From the NCBI RefSeq assembly GCF_000203915.1, contig NC_008391.1:1178001-1242000 (forward strand): a stretch of DNA of 64,000 nt, read 5' to 3'. The notes below the pieces were generated by a model. It was not told the DNA's origin. It saw nothing but the letters and a program-made list of their open reading frames with translations, and ran no database searches. Below are positions 1 to 7,669 of this stretch, piece by piece. A program made the position numbers and the translations under genes. Every line of letters begins with the position of its first letter. Within the stretch, counting starts at the first letter, position 1. This stretch comes from Burkholderia ambifaria AMMD (GTDB lineage: Bacteria; Pseudomonadota; Gammaproteobacteria; Burkholderiales; Burkholderiaceae).

Positions 1-1
1 C

Positions 2-166
2 GGCGAGGACAATCAGTCGGCGCCGGTGCTCGTGCTCGGCGACGGGCGCACGCCGAAGGACGACGCGGTCGCGATTCGCGAACACGACGGCCGCCGCTTC
101 ATCGATTCGCCGGCCGACATCCGGCGCTATCTGTCCTCGCAATACGGCGTCGCGCACGTCGCGTAA
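2..166 (+). CDS. DUF3088-type protein, C-terminal part (5' end outside window)
   Basis: The reading frame is open from the left edge and ends at TAA 164-166, giving the last 54 residues of a protein that begins upstream. The tail reads as a short thioredoxin-fold-like end, with NQSAPVLVLGDG followed by HDGRRFIDSPADIRRYL. This pattern (a cis-Pro-like 'P' before VLVL, then a final helix) matches what I recall of the DUF3088 family. The family is uncharacterised, so no reaction is assigned. A strong intrinsic terminator follows about 90 nt downstream. The family call rests on a partial sequence and memory of the family. Confidence 0.6.
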   Translation, partial: GEDNQSAPVLVLGDGRTPKDDAVAIREHDGRRFIDSPADIRRYLSSQYGVAHVA

Positions 167-607
167 GCACGCCGCGGCTGATTCACCGCCGGCAGGCGAT
201 CGGTACCTTGATCGCACTCGACACATTCGAGCAACACGCGTTCGGCGGCAGCAACGCCAACGGCCAGGCTTGCCGCTGCCGGCAAGCCTGGCCGTTGTGT
301 TTTTCGGCGCGGCGCAGGCGTGCTGCTCGACGACACATGAAGCACGCCGTCGAAGTTGCCAAGCCTTCATGCGCAGTCGCACGACGCATGCGCGTCGCGT
401 GACGCCGCCGCACATCCTGCGCCGCCTGCGTCGGCCGCATCCGGCGCCTGCTTCCCGGGTGTTCGGTCACACCGATGGCCATGACTTCCGCCGCATTGTT
501 CACCCGCCGCGCGCCGCGCACAGTGGCCACACGGCTGCGCGTCCGCTTCGATCCGCGCGCCGTCTCGACGGCCGAGCGACGCCGGGTTATCGACAGGAGT
601 GGACATC
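167..607. other. Intergenic stretch with one terminator
   Basis: About 440 nt lie between the left-edge gene and the next start. Apart from the terminator at 259-305 I see no coding frame with a convincing start, ribosome site and protein character. Several overlapping open frames on both strands are Arg/Ala-rich and typical of GC-rich noncoding DNA. The promoter for the unit at 608 must lie here, but no clear -35/-10 pair stands out. Confidence 0.6.
259..305 (+). terminator. Intrinsic terminator of the left-edge gene
   Basis: A perfect 16-bp inverted repeat (259-274 with 281-296, 6-nt loop) is followed by a T-rich tract at 297-304. It lies 92 nt after the stop of the left-edge gene. No plus-strand gene begins before 608, so it isolates that gene from the next unit. 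Confidence 0.85.
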
Positions 608-943
608 GTGCAACTTCGACTCACCACCGGCAGTGACTACCAGGACGATCTCGCGGCGCTCCGCGACACGATCCGTCGGAACGGCACGCGCGCGACGCGG
701 CATGCCGTCGACCTCGTGATCGATGACGACGCCGGCGCGCCGCGCGTGTCGCTGCTGCTGAACCTCGCATGGCAAGCCGCGAAGAACAGCAAAGTCGTCG
801 TGTTCGCGGTCGACCGCACGCGAACGCGCTGGCAGCGCGTCGCCGAAGCGCCGTGCGTGCGTTACCTGTCGAGCTCGGATCGCGAACGCGTCGCAATCCA
901 CGCGTTCGACGTGGACGTGCCGGGCGCGGACGGTACACCGTGA
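608..943 (+). CDS. Hypothetical protein, 111 aa
   Basis: Unrecognised small protein. A GTG at 599 would sit directly against the AGGAG sequence (594-598), whereas the in-frame GTG at 608 has a 9-nt spacer, so 608 is preferred. The protein is soluble and mixed alpha/beta, with a central segment VSLLLNLAWQAAKNSKVVVF and a conserved-looking C-terminal FDVDVPG. There is no signal peptide or membrane segment. Its stop lies one base before the ATG of the next gene, so the two are surely co-transcribed and probably translationally coupled. I cannot assign a function. The gene is judged real from its start context, coupling and codon bias. Confidence 0.6.
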   Translation: MQLRLTTGSDYQDDLAALRDTIRRNGTRATRHAVDLVIDDDAGAPRVSLLLNLAWQAAKNSKVVVFAVDRTRTRWQRVAEAPCVRYLSSSDRERVAIHAFDVDVPGADGTP

Positions 944-944
944 C

Positions 945-1985
945 ATGGGCGCCTCGCGCTTCGGCCGCTGGCGCGCGCGGCAGGCGATGCCGGCGGCGCC
1001 ACGCGCACCGGACGATCTCGCCGCGCAGCTGTGCGACGAATGCGAGGCGATGGCGCGCTATGCGCTCCATCACGGGCTGCCGATCGAGCCCGAACTCGTC
1101 GCGCGGCTCGCGGCGCTGATCGCGGCCGCCTGTTCGGCCGGCGCATCGGCCGCCACGCCGCTGGCGCCCGCGCAGCAGCACGCGCTCGCCGCGATCCACC
1201 GCAAGCTCGCGACGCTCGTCGCGCCCGCGACGCCGCAAGCGGTCGCGCTGCTCGACATGCACCGGCGCCAGGCGCACCCGTTCGCGTGGCTCGGCCCGGT
1301 GCCGCTGATCCGGCTGCTGACTGGCTCGGCGCTCGGCTTCCTGCTCGCGGTCGTGCTGACGAGCCTGTCGCCGCAGGTGTCGGGCGAGAACATCGAGCGC
1401 GGCTTCCTGCAATCCAACGGCACGCAGCTGCTGTGGAACACGACTTTCCTGCTGTGCTGCGCAGGCCTCGGCGCCTCGTTCGCGACGCTGTTCCAGGCGC
1501 ACCACTATGTCGCCGCGTCAACCTACGATCCGAAGTACGACGCATCGTACGGTGCACGGCTGATTCTCGGCGTGATCGCCGGCCTGATCCTCGTCGAGAT
1601 GCTGCCGGCGCAGCTGTTCGCGCAGGGCAGCATGCACAGCTTCGGGCGGCCGGCGCTCGCGATGCTCGGCGGCTTCTCGGCGACGGCCGTGCACCGCGTG
1701 CTGCAGCGGCTCGTCGAAACGCTCGAGACGCTCGTGCAGGGCGATCGCTCGGCCGAGGTCGGCGCGACGCTCGCCGCGAATCGCGCGCGCGCGGCCGGCG
1801 AACGCGCGCAATGGCAGGGCGAACTGGCGGCGAGGCTGCTCGACCTGCAGCAATCGCTCGACGGTGCGGCGTCCGCCGACGTCGTCCGGGCGCGCCTCGC
1901 CGAGTTCACGCGCGCGATGCTCGCGGCCCATCCCGTCCCCTCGGCCGCGGACGATCCGCTCCCGCCCGACGCGCCCCGCCAATAG
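945..1985 (+). CDS. Multipass membrane protein of unknown function, 346 aa
   Basis: The N-terminal ~100 residues are Ala-rich, helical and probably cytoplasmic. Four hydrophobic segments follow at about residues 115-137 (LTGSALGFLLAVVLTSL), 155-180 (LLWNTTFLLCCAGLGASF), 204-222 (LILGVIAGLILVEML) and 232-247. The last ~90 residues (LVETLETLVQGDRSAEV onward) are charged and predicted coiled-coil. This architecture suggests an inner-membrane anchor or scaffold with a helical cytoplasmic tail, but I recognise no family. It follows the previous gene by one base and is convergent with the LuxR-type regulator at 2036. No enzymatic motif is visible. Confidence 0.65.
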   Translation: MGASRFGRWRARQAMPAAPRAPDDLAAQLCDECEAMARYALHHGLPIEPELVARLAALIAAACSAGASAATPLAPAQQHALAAIHRKLATLVAPATPQAVALLDMHRRQAHPFAWLGPVPLIRLLTGSALGFLLAVVLTSLSPQVSGENIERGFLQSNGTQLLWNTTFLLCCAGLGASFATLFQAHHYVAASTYDPKYDASYGARLILGVIAGLILVEMLPAQLFAQGSMHSFGRPALAMLGGFSATAVHRVLQRLVETLETLVQGDRSAEVGATLAANRARAAGERAQWQGELAARLLDLQQSLDGAASADVVRARLAEFTRAMLAAHPVPSAADDPLPPDAPRQ

Positions 1986-2035
1986 CGCGACGCCGAACTC
2001 GCGCGCCGGCCCGGCCGGTGCGCCCGTCACACGCA

Positions 2036-2719
2036 TCAGCCGGGCGGATGGCAGGCCGGCGCAAACGGGAAGCCGGCTGAATCGGACGACACGTGGCGCG
2101 CGAGCCACAATGCGGCCTCGGTCCGGTTGCTCACGCCGATCTGGCGAAACAGCGCATACAGGTGGTTCTTGATCGTGCCCTCCGCGACGTTCAGCACGCG
2201 GCAGATCTGCTTGTTCGACTTGCCTTCGGCCAACAGGCGCAGCACGTCGCGCTGGCGCGGCGTGAGGCGCTCGAACGCGCGATCGTCGCCGGCCGGCACG
2301 CCGCCCGGGCGTGCCTGCGTCGCGCCGCCGTCGTTCGGCGGCACGTAGATCGCACCGGCTGCCACCCGGCCGAGCGCATCCGCGAACTCGTCGGCGCTCG
2401 CGTGCCGGTCGATGATGCCGGCGGCCCCCGCCAGCAGCGCATCGGCAATCGTGCGGCGGCACACGGCCGTCGCCACGCACAGCCACGGCGCGCCGGCGAA
2501 CGTCTCGTGCAGCACGTTCGGCCAGCTCGGCCGCGCGGCGTGCTCGTCGCATTCGATCGTGATTGCCTCCACCGTCTCGGGCAGCAACGCATCGCGCAGG
2601 CGCAAGACGTCCTCGGGACAGCGAGCCGACCACACATGCCAGTTGACATCGCGTTTACACAGTACGTCCGCCACACCCGCGACGAATAACGGCGGGCTAT
2701 CGATCATTAGAACGTTCAT
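2036..2719 (-). CDS. LuxR/NarL-type transcriptional regulator with degenerate receiver
   Basis: The C-terminal residues 151-208 form a typical LuxR (GerE) helix-turn-helix: LTPRQRDVLRLLAEGKSNKQI, then GTIKNHLYALFRQIGVSNRTEA. The N-terminal half has receiver-like alternating strands and helices (MNVLMIDSPPLFVAGVADVL), but the usual paired acidic residues are reduced to Asp7-Ser8. I see no canonical phospho-acceptor Asp followed by the MP motif near residue 54. It may therefore be an orphan, phosphorylation-independent regulator. A GAGGA ribosome site precedes ATG 2719. The gene is divergent from the cluster starting at 3002, so it is the natural candidate regulator of that cluster. The target assignment is inference. 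Confidence 0.85.
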   Translation of the reverse strand: MNVLMIDSPPLFVAGVADVLCKRDVNWHVWSARCPEDVLRLRDALLPETVEAITIECDEHAARPSWPNVLHETFAGAPWLCVATAVCRRTIADALLAGAAGIIDRHASADEFADALGRVAAGAIYVPPNDGGATQARPGGVPAGDDRAFERLTPRQRDVLRLLAEGKSNKQICRVLNVAEGTIKNHLYALFRQIGVSNRTEAALWLARHVSSDSAGFPFAPACHPPG

Positions 2720-2826
2720 TGCGCGGTTTCCTCGAAATCGGGCTGCTCGGTTTGTTTTTTTTACTTCCCTACCCGGCGTTTTTTTACCGCTGTTTCACCC
2801 ACCGCGCACTAGGCTCGTCGCTCCGT

Positions 2827-2846
2827 GACGAATGGCCTAATTCGTC
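2827..2846. promoter_or_regulatory. Candidate operator (7-bp inverted repeat) between LuxR gene and DUF2589 cluster
   Basis: GACGAAT at 2827-2833 and ATTCGTC at 2840-2846 form a perfect dyad with a 6-nt spacer, 20 bp overall, which is the usual size for a LuxR/NarL-type site. It lies in the divergent intergenic region, about 110 nt from the regulator start and 155 nt from the DUF2589 start. A second, shorter dyad (5-bp arms) is at 2908-2919. Binding is not shown. Confidence 0.4.
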
Positions 2847-2921
2847 CGCGCCGGGCCCCCGCCACGCGCGCCGATGCCCGTCGCGGGCCGGCCCGGGCCG
2901 CCGGCCGTGACGGACGTCATA

Positions 2922-2994
2922 TTGGGTAACCGTTTTAAATTTCCTAACGTGAATAACGACAGCGAATTTCCGTTGTCTTCGACACGAAGAGGAG
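2922..2994 (+). promoter_or_regulatory. Probable promoter and ribosome site of the DUF2589 cluster
   Basis: TTGGGT (2922-2927) and TAACGT (2945-2950) are separated by 17 nt in an AT-rich patch that contrasts with the very GC-rich DNA just upstream. The strong AGAGGAG ribosome site is at 2988-2994, 7 nt before ATG 3002. The match to the sigma-70 consensus is only moderate, and the small dyad at 2908-2919 sits just upstream of the -35 box. Confidence 0.35.
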
Positions 2995-3001
2995 TTTATT
3001 C

Positions 3002-3694
3002 ATGGACGCGAATTTCATCGGCTCGGTCATTAACGCTTTACCCATGGACCAAATGATCGCCGGCCCTTTAAAGGCGATGATCAGCGCGCAGACGCAGGCC
3101 GCGAAGAGCTACGCGGATTTCCTGATGCAGGTCTGCATCCAGGGCGGCAAGGCCGTGGCCGTCCAGTTCGACTACGACGAGACGCTGGTGGACGAAAGCG
3201 GCGTGTCGAAAGGCGTCGTGCAAAAGACCATGCGCATCCCGCTGCTCGCGGCGATCGTCCACCCGATCATCGCGATCGAGGAGGGCACGATCGACTTCGA
3301 GATGGAAATCACGCAGTCGGAGAAGTCGTCGTCGTCGACCGAGGCTGGCGGCGAATTCCAGGCGAAGCTCGGCTGGGGGCCGATCAGCGTCAGCGTGTCG
3401 GGGCGCGTGTCGCACAAGGCGGAGCAGACGCGCAGCACCGACACGCGCGCGAAATACTCGATCCATACGCAGGTGAAGCGCCAGTCGCCGCCCGAAGCGC
3501 TGATGCGCGTGATCGACTTCCTGACCGAAGCCGCGACCAAGCCGGTGGTCACCGAAGGCAACGCGAAGGACGTGAAGCCGCTGCCGGCGACGCCGACCGA
3601 CGGCAAGCTGGTCGGCGACGCGTCCGGATCGCGCGGCAGCGCGGCCGCGCCGGCCGCTGCCGGTGCGGATGCCCGGCAGCCGGCGCACGCGTAA
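3002..3694 (+). CDS. DUF2589 domain-containing protein (first copy), 230 aa
   Basis: The arrangement matches the DUF2589 family: a helical N-terminus (SAQTQAAKSYADFLMQVC), a beta-rich centre with IPLLAAIVHPIIAIEEGTIDFEMEI, a Ser-rich linker, then a second strand-rich block ending in PPEALMRVIDFLTEA. The last ~40 residues are Ala/Gly/Pro-rich and probably disordered. There is no signal peptide and no certain membrane segment. The family is conserved in bacteria but has no known function. It heads a plus-strand cluster and is followed 15 nt later by a longer paralogue that shares the PPEAxMRVID ending. The start is fixed by a strong AGAGGAG ribosome site. Confidence 0.8.
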   Translation: MDANFIGSVINALPMDQMIAGPLKAMISAQTQAAKSYADFLMQVCIQGGKAVAVQFDYDETLVDESGVSKGVVQKTMRIPLLAAIVHPIIAIEEGTIDFEMEITQSEKSSSSTEAGGEFQAKLGWGPISVSVSGRVSHKAEQTRSTDTRAKYSIHTQVKRQSPPEALMRVIDFLTEAATKPVVTEGNAKDVKPLPATPTDGKLVGDASGSRGSAAAPAAAGADARQPAHA

Positions 3695-3709
3695 GCGCGT
3701 GGACCGGCC

Positions 3710-4612
3710 ATGTTCAGGCTCTTCAGACGGTCGCGCCGCGCGGGCGGCGGCATGCACGGCGACGGGAATCCGCGTCCGGGCGGCGGCAATGCCCGGCAGG
3801 AATCCGACGGGCCGGTCCCGCCGCCGACCGCGCCGGCAGCGGGCCATGCCGGCGCGGATGCTGGCCCGAGCGCGGGTGCCGCTGCACCGGCGGCGATAGG
3901 CGCCGATCCCGCGCGCCACGTGCCGCCCGATGGCGCCGGCTGGCCGGCCGGCGCCGCCGCGGGCACGCATGACGCAGCGGCCACCACGCCCGACGCGTCC
4001 GCTGGCAGCCTGCCGCCTGCCCCACCTGCCCCGCCAGCGCCACCCGCCGCTCCGCCCGGCATGCCGGCCGACGACGCGCGCCCGCCGCCGCGCGGCATCG
4101 CGCTCGACGAGATCGCGCGCGGGATGCAGCACGCCGCCGCCGCCGCGAACCAGTTGCTCGCGCACCAGTACACGGCCGTGCTCGACCAGTTCTTCGACCT
4201 GCGCGACGACGGCCTGCTCGCGCCGCGCGAGGTCACGGTCGCGCTCGACGCGGAGCACACGATGCCGGTGCCGCTCGTCGCGCTCGCCACGCCGCGCGGG
4301 CTCGCGCTCGACCGGATGATCGTGCACCTGACCGTGCGCGGCGACTTCACCGAAGCGCTGCCGGCCGGCGGCGTCGCGGGCGACGACGACCAGCGCAGCC
4401 GCTTCTACGTGACGTTCGCGCCGCGTTCGGCGAAAAAGGACGCGCAGGGCAACGCGCGGCAGCGCGACACCGAGCATATCGACATCGAAATGCAGTTCGT
4501 GGCGCTGGCGCCGCCCGAAGCGATCATGCGCGTGATCGACGAATACACGCATCGCCTGGTGCCGCGCGCACGGCCGGGCAGCAAGGAGAACGACGATGGC
4601 GAACCAGCCTGA
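3710..4612 (+). CDS. DUF2589-related protein (second copy) with long disordered N-terminus, 300 aa
   Basis: After a basic start (MFRLFRRSRRAGGG), about 110 residues are almost only Pro, Ala, Gly and Asp and are presumably disordered. From about residue 120 the protein follows the first DUF2589 copy: a helical segment (LDEIARGMQHAAAAANQLL), a beta-rich core (TVRGDFTEALP, RFYVTFAP), and the same ending PPEAIMRVIDEYTHRL. The two copies therefore look like a diverged tandem pair, possibly two subunits of one assembly. Function is unknown. Its last 17 nt overlap the lysozyme gene start, indicating co-translation. Confidence 0.72.
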   Translation: MFRLFRRSRRAGGGMHGDGNPRPGGGNARQESDGPVPPPTAPAAGHAGADAGPSAGAAAPAAIGADPARHVPPDGAGWPAGAAAGTHDAAATTPDASAGSLPPAPPAPPAPPAAPPGMPADDARPPPRGIALDEIARGMQHAAAAANQLLAHQYTAVLDQFFDLRDDGLLAPREVTVALDAEHTMPVPLVALATPRGLALDRMIVHLTVRGDFTEALPAGGVAGDDDQRSRFYVTFAPRSAKKDAQGNARQRDTEHIDIEMQFVALAPPEAIMRVIDEYTHRLVPRARPGSKENDDGEPA

Positions 4613-5042
4613 ACGTACCGGTGCGCAGGGCATCGCGCTGATCAAGCAGTTCGAGGGGCTGCGCCTCGCTCGCTATCTCGACGCGGTCGGCAAGCCGACG
4701 ATCGGCTACGGGCACCTGATCCTGCCGAACGAGCGCTTCACGCGCCCGCTCACGCCCGCCGAAGCGGAGGCGCTGCTGCGCCGCGACCTGCGCGGCGCCG
4801 AGCTGAACCTGCGCAAGCTGCTGCATGTGCCGGTCACGCAGCAGCAGTTCGACGCGCTGATGTCGTTCGTCTTCAATCTCGGCGCGGGGCGGCTGCGCTC
4901 GTCGACGCTGCTGCGCTACCTGAACGCCGGCGCGCGCACGCGTGCGGCCGACCAGTTCCTCGTCTGGAACAAGGCCGGCGGCAAGCCGCTCGCGGGGCTC
5001 ACGAAGCGCCGCCAGGCCGAGCGCGCGCTGTTTCTGTCATGA
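4596..5042 (+). CDS. GH24 (T4-type) lysozyme without signal peptide
   Basis: A 148-residue glycoside hydrolase family 24 muramidase, which cleaves the MurNAc-GlcNAc bond of peptidoglycan. The catalytic triad has exactly the T4 lysozyme spacing: Glu20, Asp29 and Thr35, within IKQFEGLRLARYLDAVGKPT and IGYGH. The length is that of a bare catalytic domain. There is no signal peptide or SAR-type N-terminus, so it needs a holin-like partner or another route to reach the wall. No holin, endopeptidase Rz or phage structural gene is nearby, which argues against a simple prophage remnant. The start overlaps the end of the second DUF2589 gene by 17 nt. Its job may therefore be tied to the DUF2589 proteins. 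Confidence 0.9.
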   Translation: MANQPERTGAQGIALIKQFEGLRLARYLDAVGKPTIGYGHLILPNERFTRPLTPAEAEALLRRDLRGAELNLRKLLHVPVTQQQFDALMSFVFNLGAGRLRSSTLLRYLNAGARTRAADQFLVWNKAGGKPLAGLTKRRQAERALFLS

Positions 5043-5217
5043 GCGCCGTGACGCCGCACCGGCCGAACGGCACGGGTCGCCGCGCATGCCGTTCGCGCCA
5101 TTTCGCAGGTCGTCGCGGGCCCGTAAGCTGAAACCGTCGCTGAAGTCCGGTCTTGCCGCACCCGATCCGTTACAACGATTCGTCATCCGCCATTCGCCAC
5201 GACAACAGGAGCCTCGA

Positions 5218-6342
5218 ATGAACATCACTCGCTCGCCCGGCCGCACGATGCCGCCCCGCTTCGCCGTTTCGCTTGCCATGCGCCGCGCGCTGCGCACTGC
5301 CTGCGTCGCGTTCGCCGCCGCGGCTGCCGTGGCTTCGGGCGCGCCGCAAGCCGTCGCCGCTTCCGCCGATACGTTGCCCGCCTATGCGGCCGACCTGCAG
5401 CGCACGTCGGTGTCGGGATTGTCGTCCGGCGGCTTCATGGCCGCGCAGTTCGACGTCGCGTTCTCGAGCCGGGTGATCGGCGCGGGCATCGTCGCGGGAG
5501 GCCCGTTCTATTGCGCGGGCGTGAACCCGCTGATCCCGCCGGCGGTGGCCGCGACCACGCTCTGCATGCAGCCGATCGGCCCCGCGCCGTCCGCGACCGA
5601 TGCGTGGCGCGCCGCGCGCACCTTCGCGCAGCGTGGCGAGATCGACGATCCGGCCGCGCTGCGCGGCCAGCGCATCTACGTGTTCAGCGGCGCGAAGGAT
5701 ACGGTGGTGTCGACACGCGTCGTCGACCAGACCGCGCGCTTCTACACGCTCGCGCAGGTGCCGGCCGCGAACCTCCAGTACCGCGCATCGCCGGATGCCG
5801 GGCATGCGTTCATCACGAACCGTCCCGAGGACAACGCGTGCAGCGCGAACGCGAGCCCGTATATCGACAACTGCGGCTTCGAACAGGCGCACGACATCGT
5901 GCGCTGGATCTACGGCACGCCCGACAAGCCGCTCAATCCGCCGGCCGCGCAGGCAGGCGGCAAGCTGCTGGCGTTCGACCAGCGCGCGTTCGATCCGCGG
6001 CGCGCGGCGTCGCTCGGCGATACCGGCTATGCGTACGTGCCGGCCGATTGCGAGCGCGTGACGTGTGCTGTGCACGTGGTATTCCACGGCTGCGTGCAGA
6101 ACGTCGCGGCGGTCGGCGAGAGGATGATTCGCGGCGTCGGCTACAACGAGATCGCCGATACGAACCGGCTGATCGTGCTCTATCCGCAGGTCGAGAAATC
6201 GGCCGTCAATCCGCTCGGCTGCTGGGATTTCTGGGGCTATACGAGCGCCAATCCGCTCAACCCGGGCTTCTACCGCCGCGACGCGCCGCAAATGGCCGCC
6301 GTGATGCGGATGGTGCAGCGCCTCGGCGCCGCGCGCCAGTAA
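5218..6342 (+). CDS. Secreted poly(3-hydroxybutyrate) depolymerase-like hydrolase, 374 aa
   Basis: The start at 5218 follows an AGGAG site and gives a long signal peptide ending near VAASA (residues 45-50). The catalytic domain carries the lipase box GLSSG with nucleophile Ser69, an Asp in AKDTVVS and a His in DAGHAF. This is the Ser-Asp-His order of the PHB depolymerase / polyester esterase superfamily. The C-terminal third (CWDFWGYTSANPLNPGFY) matches PHB depolymerase-family proteins of Burkholderia and of Rhodospirillum-type periplasmic enzymes. It likely acts in the periplasm or outside the cell on PHB or another ester polymer; the substrate is inferred. It follows the lysozyme after 175 nt and precedes a phasin-like gene. 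Confidence 0.85.
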   Translation: MNITRSPGRTMPPRFAVSLAMRRALRTACVAFAAAAAVASGAPQAVAASADTLPAYAADLQRTSVSGLSSGGFMAAQFDVAFSSRVIGAGIVAGGPFYCAGVNPLIPPAVAATTLCMQPIGPAPSATDAWRAARTFAQRGEIDDPAALRGQRIYVFSGAKDTVVSTRVVDQTARFYTLAQVPAANLQYRASPDAGHAFITNRPEDNACSANASPYIDNCGFEQAHDIVRWIYGTPDKPLNPPAAQAGGKLLAFDQRAFDPRRAASLGDTGYAYVPADCERVTCAVHVVFHGCVQNVAAVGERMIRGVGYNEIADTNRLIVLYPQVEKSAVNPLGCWDFWGYTSANPLNPGFYRRDAPQMAAVMRMVQRLGAARQ

Positions 6343-6397
6343 TCCGCGTATCGGCCGCCATCGCACCGACATTGCTCCTTCATCACGAGGAATCGCC

Positions 6398-6940
6398 ATG
6401 TTCTCCACGTTCATCGCCCAATGGGAACGCGCGCACGCCGACGCGCTCCAGCTGTTCGGCAAGCTCGCCGCGCAGACGACCAGCACCGGCGGCACGCCCG
6501 GCGCCCCCGCGTGGCGCGCGTTCGCGCACACCGCGCTGCTCGCCGGCCACCGCTATTCGGATACCTGCCAGGCCGCGACCGACGCGTTGTGGCGCGGTCA
6601 GCTCGAACGGTTCGGGCTCGGCAGTTCGGCCGCCGCGGTCAAGGAGTTGGCGGCGCTGAACGCGGATCTCGCCACGCGCTTCACGCAGAGCCACCTGCAG
6701 CATGCGGGCGCGATGGCGGATGCGGCCGCGCAATACCTCGACGATCTCGGCCGCACGCGCGGGCCGGCCGATGCCGCGATGGCGCTCGGCCGCTTCGCCG
6801 GCGACCTGCAGGCGCAGGCGCGTGCGCATGCGCTGCACGTCGCGTCGCTCGCGAACGGCGTCCCGCCCGCGCTTGCACAGTGGGCCGACCGCACGCTGCG
6901 TGACGAACGCGGCACGCCCGATCAGGAGCAAGCGCTATGA
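6398..6940 (+). CDS. Phasin-like helical protein, 180 aa
   Basis: The protein is almost wholly alpha-helical and Ala-rich, with amphipathic heptad-like stretches (FIAQWERAHADALQLFGKLAAQ, AALNADLATRFTQSHLQHAGAM) and no signal peptide. Size, composition and the neighbouring PHB-depolymerase-like gene resemble phasins, the coat proteins of PHB granules, but I see no defining phasin motif. A generic helical bundle, for instance a chaperone for the following proteins, is equally possible. It ends in an ATGA overlap with the next gene (start 6937), so the two are translationally coupled. This links it to the three-paralogue family downstream. Confidence 0.55.
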   Translation: MFSTFIAQWERAHADALQLFGKLAAQTTSTGGTPGAPAWRAFAHTALLAGHRYSDTCQAATDALWRGQLERFGLGSSAAAVKELAALNADLATRFTQSHLQHAGAMADAAAQYLDDLGRTRGPADAAMALGRFAGDLQAQARAHALHVASLANGVPPALAQWADRTLRDERGTPDQEQAL

Positions 6941-7557
6941 ACATCAAGCTGCGCTTCATCAATCGCTCGAACGACCTCGGCAACAGCGAAGTCGTGCTGT
7001 TCCAGCGCGACGTGATTCCCGATCTCGACGCATTCGCGATCGCGTGGAAGGTGATTCGCTACTGCGGGCGCGACTGCTTTCATCCGTTCGACTACTCGAC
7101 CGACATCGACGTCGCGCTCGGCGACGAGCACGGCAACTTCTCGCCGCGCGTCACGGCGCCCGCCGGCGTGCGCTTCGTCGTGGACCCGCAGCCGACCGGA
7201 CGCGGCCGGCTCGTGCCCGACCCGGCCGATGCAGCGGGCGGCGACATCGAGGTCGTCAACCGGATGCGGCGCGGCGCGGTGAACGTCAACGCGTTCAGCG
7301 CGGGCCGGCTGATCGCGGTGAAGGAAGCGGTCGCGCCCGGGCAGAAGGCCGTGTTCCGCTTCACGCCCACGTTGTGGATCGGCGTGGCGTCGCAGGTGCA
7401 GGAAAGCCGCGCGCTGCACGCGGCGGTGATGTCGAGCGCGAACACGCAGCTGCCGCTCGCGGGCGTGGCCGCGGCAGACATCGTGATGACGGGCGGCGGC
7501 ACCGGCGCCGACGCGCAGCCGTTCGCGTTCGCGCTCGAGCACATCGTGCGCGCGTAG
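6937..7557 (+). CDS. Unknown tandem-paralogue family, copy A (206 aa)
   Basis: First and most divergent of three adjacent paralogues. Shared landmarks are the N-terminal NxSNDxxNSxVVxFQ block (here INRSNDLGNSEVVLFQRDV), an AIAWKVI-x-CG-x-x-x-x-HPF segment, PGQKAVFxFxPTxWIGVASQ, and the C-terminal ADIVMTGGG. It is a soluble, beta-rich protein with no signal peptide and no metal or nucleotide motif that I can see. I do not recognise a named family. The start overlaps the previous gene by 4 nt (ATGA). A hairpin with a T run lies 85 nt after its stop, which may reduce read-through to copies B and C. Confidence 0.75.
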   Translation: MNIKLRFINRSNDLGNSEVVLFQRDVIPDLDAFAIAWKVIRYCGRDCFHPFDYSTDIDVALGDEHGNFSPRVTAPAGVRFVVDPQPTGRGRLVPDPADAAGGDIEVVNRMRRGAVNVNAFSAGRLIAVKEAVAPGQKAVFRFTPTLWIGVASQVQESRALHAAVMSSANTQLPLAGVAAADIVMTGGGTGADAQPFAFALEHIVRA

Positions 7558-7625
7558 CGCCGCCCGATACCGTTTGGACCGGCTTGACGGCACGGCCTCG
7601 CGGCCGGGCCGGCGGGAAAGGTGTG

Positions 7626-7649
7626 CGGCAGACCGACTGCCGTTTTTTT
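7626..7649 (+). terminator. Terminator or attenuator between paralogues A and B
   Basis: CGGCAG (7626-7631) pairs with CTGCCG (7637-7642) around a 5-nt loop and is followed directly by seven T residues (7643-7649). The stem is short but all G-C but one. The AAGGAG ribosome site of the next gene lies just downstream, so this could set the ratio of copy A to copies B and C. Confidence 0.55.
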
Positions 7650-7669
7650 CAAACTCAAGGAGCAACGAC

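Noticed and set aside
3068-4645. Minus-strand frame of 525 codons across both DUF2589 genes
   Set aside because: It spans two genes and their gap, which a real gene would not do here, and lacks a domain or ribosome site.
4596-5042. Prophage remnant suggested by the lysozyme
   Set aside because: No integrase, holin, terminase, portal, tail or att-like repeats nearby, and base composition matches the chromosome.
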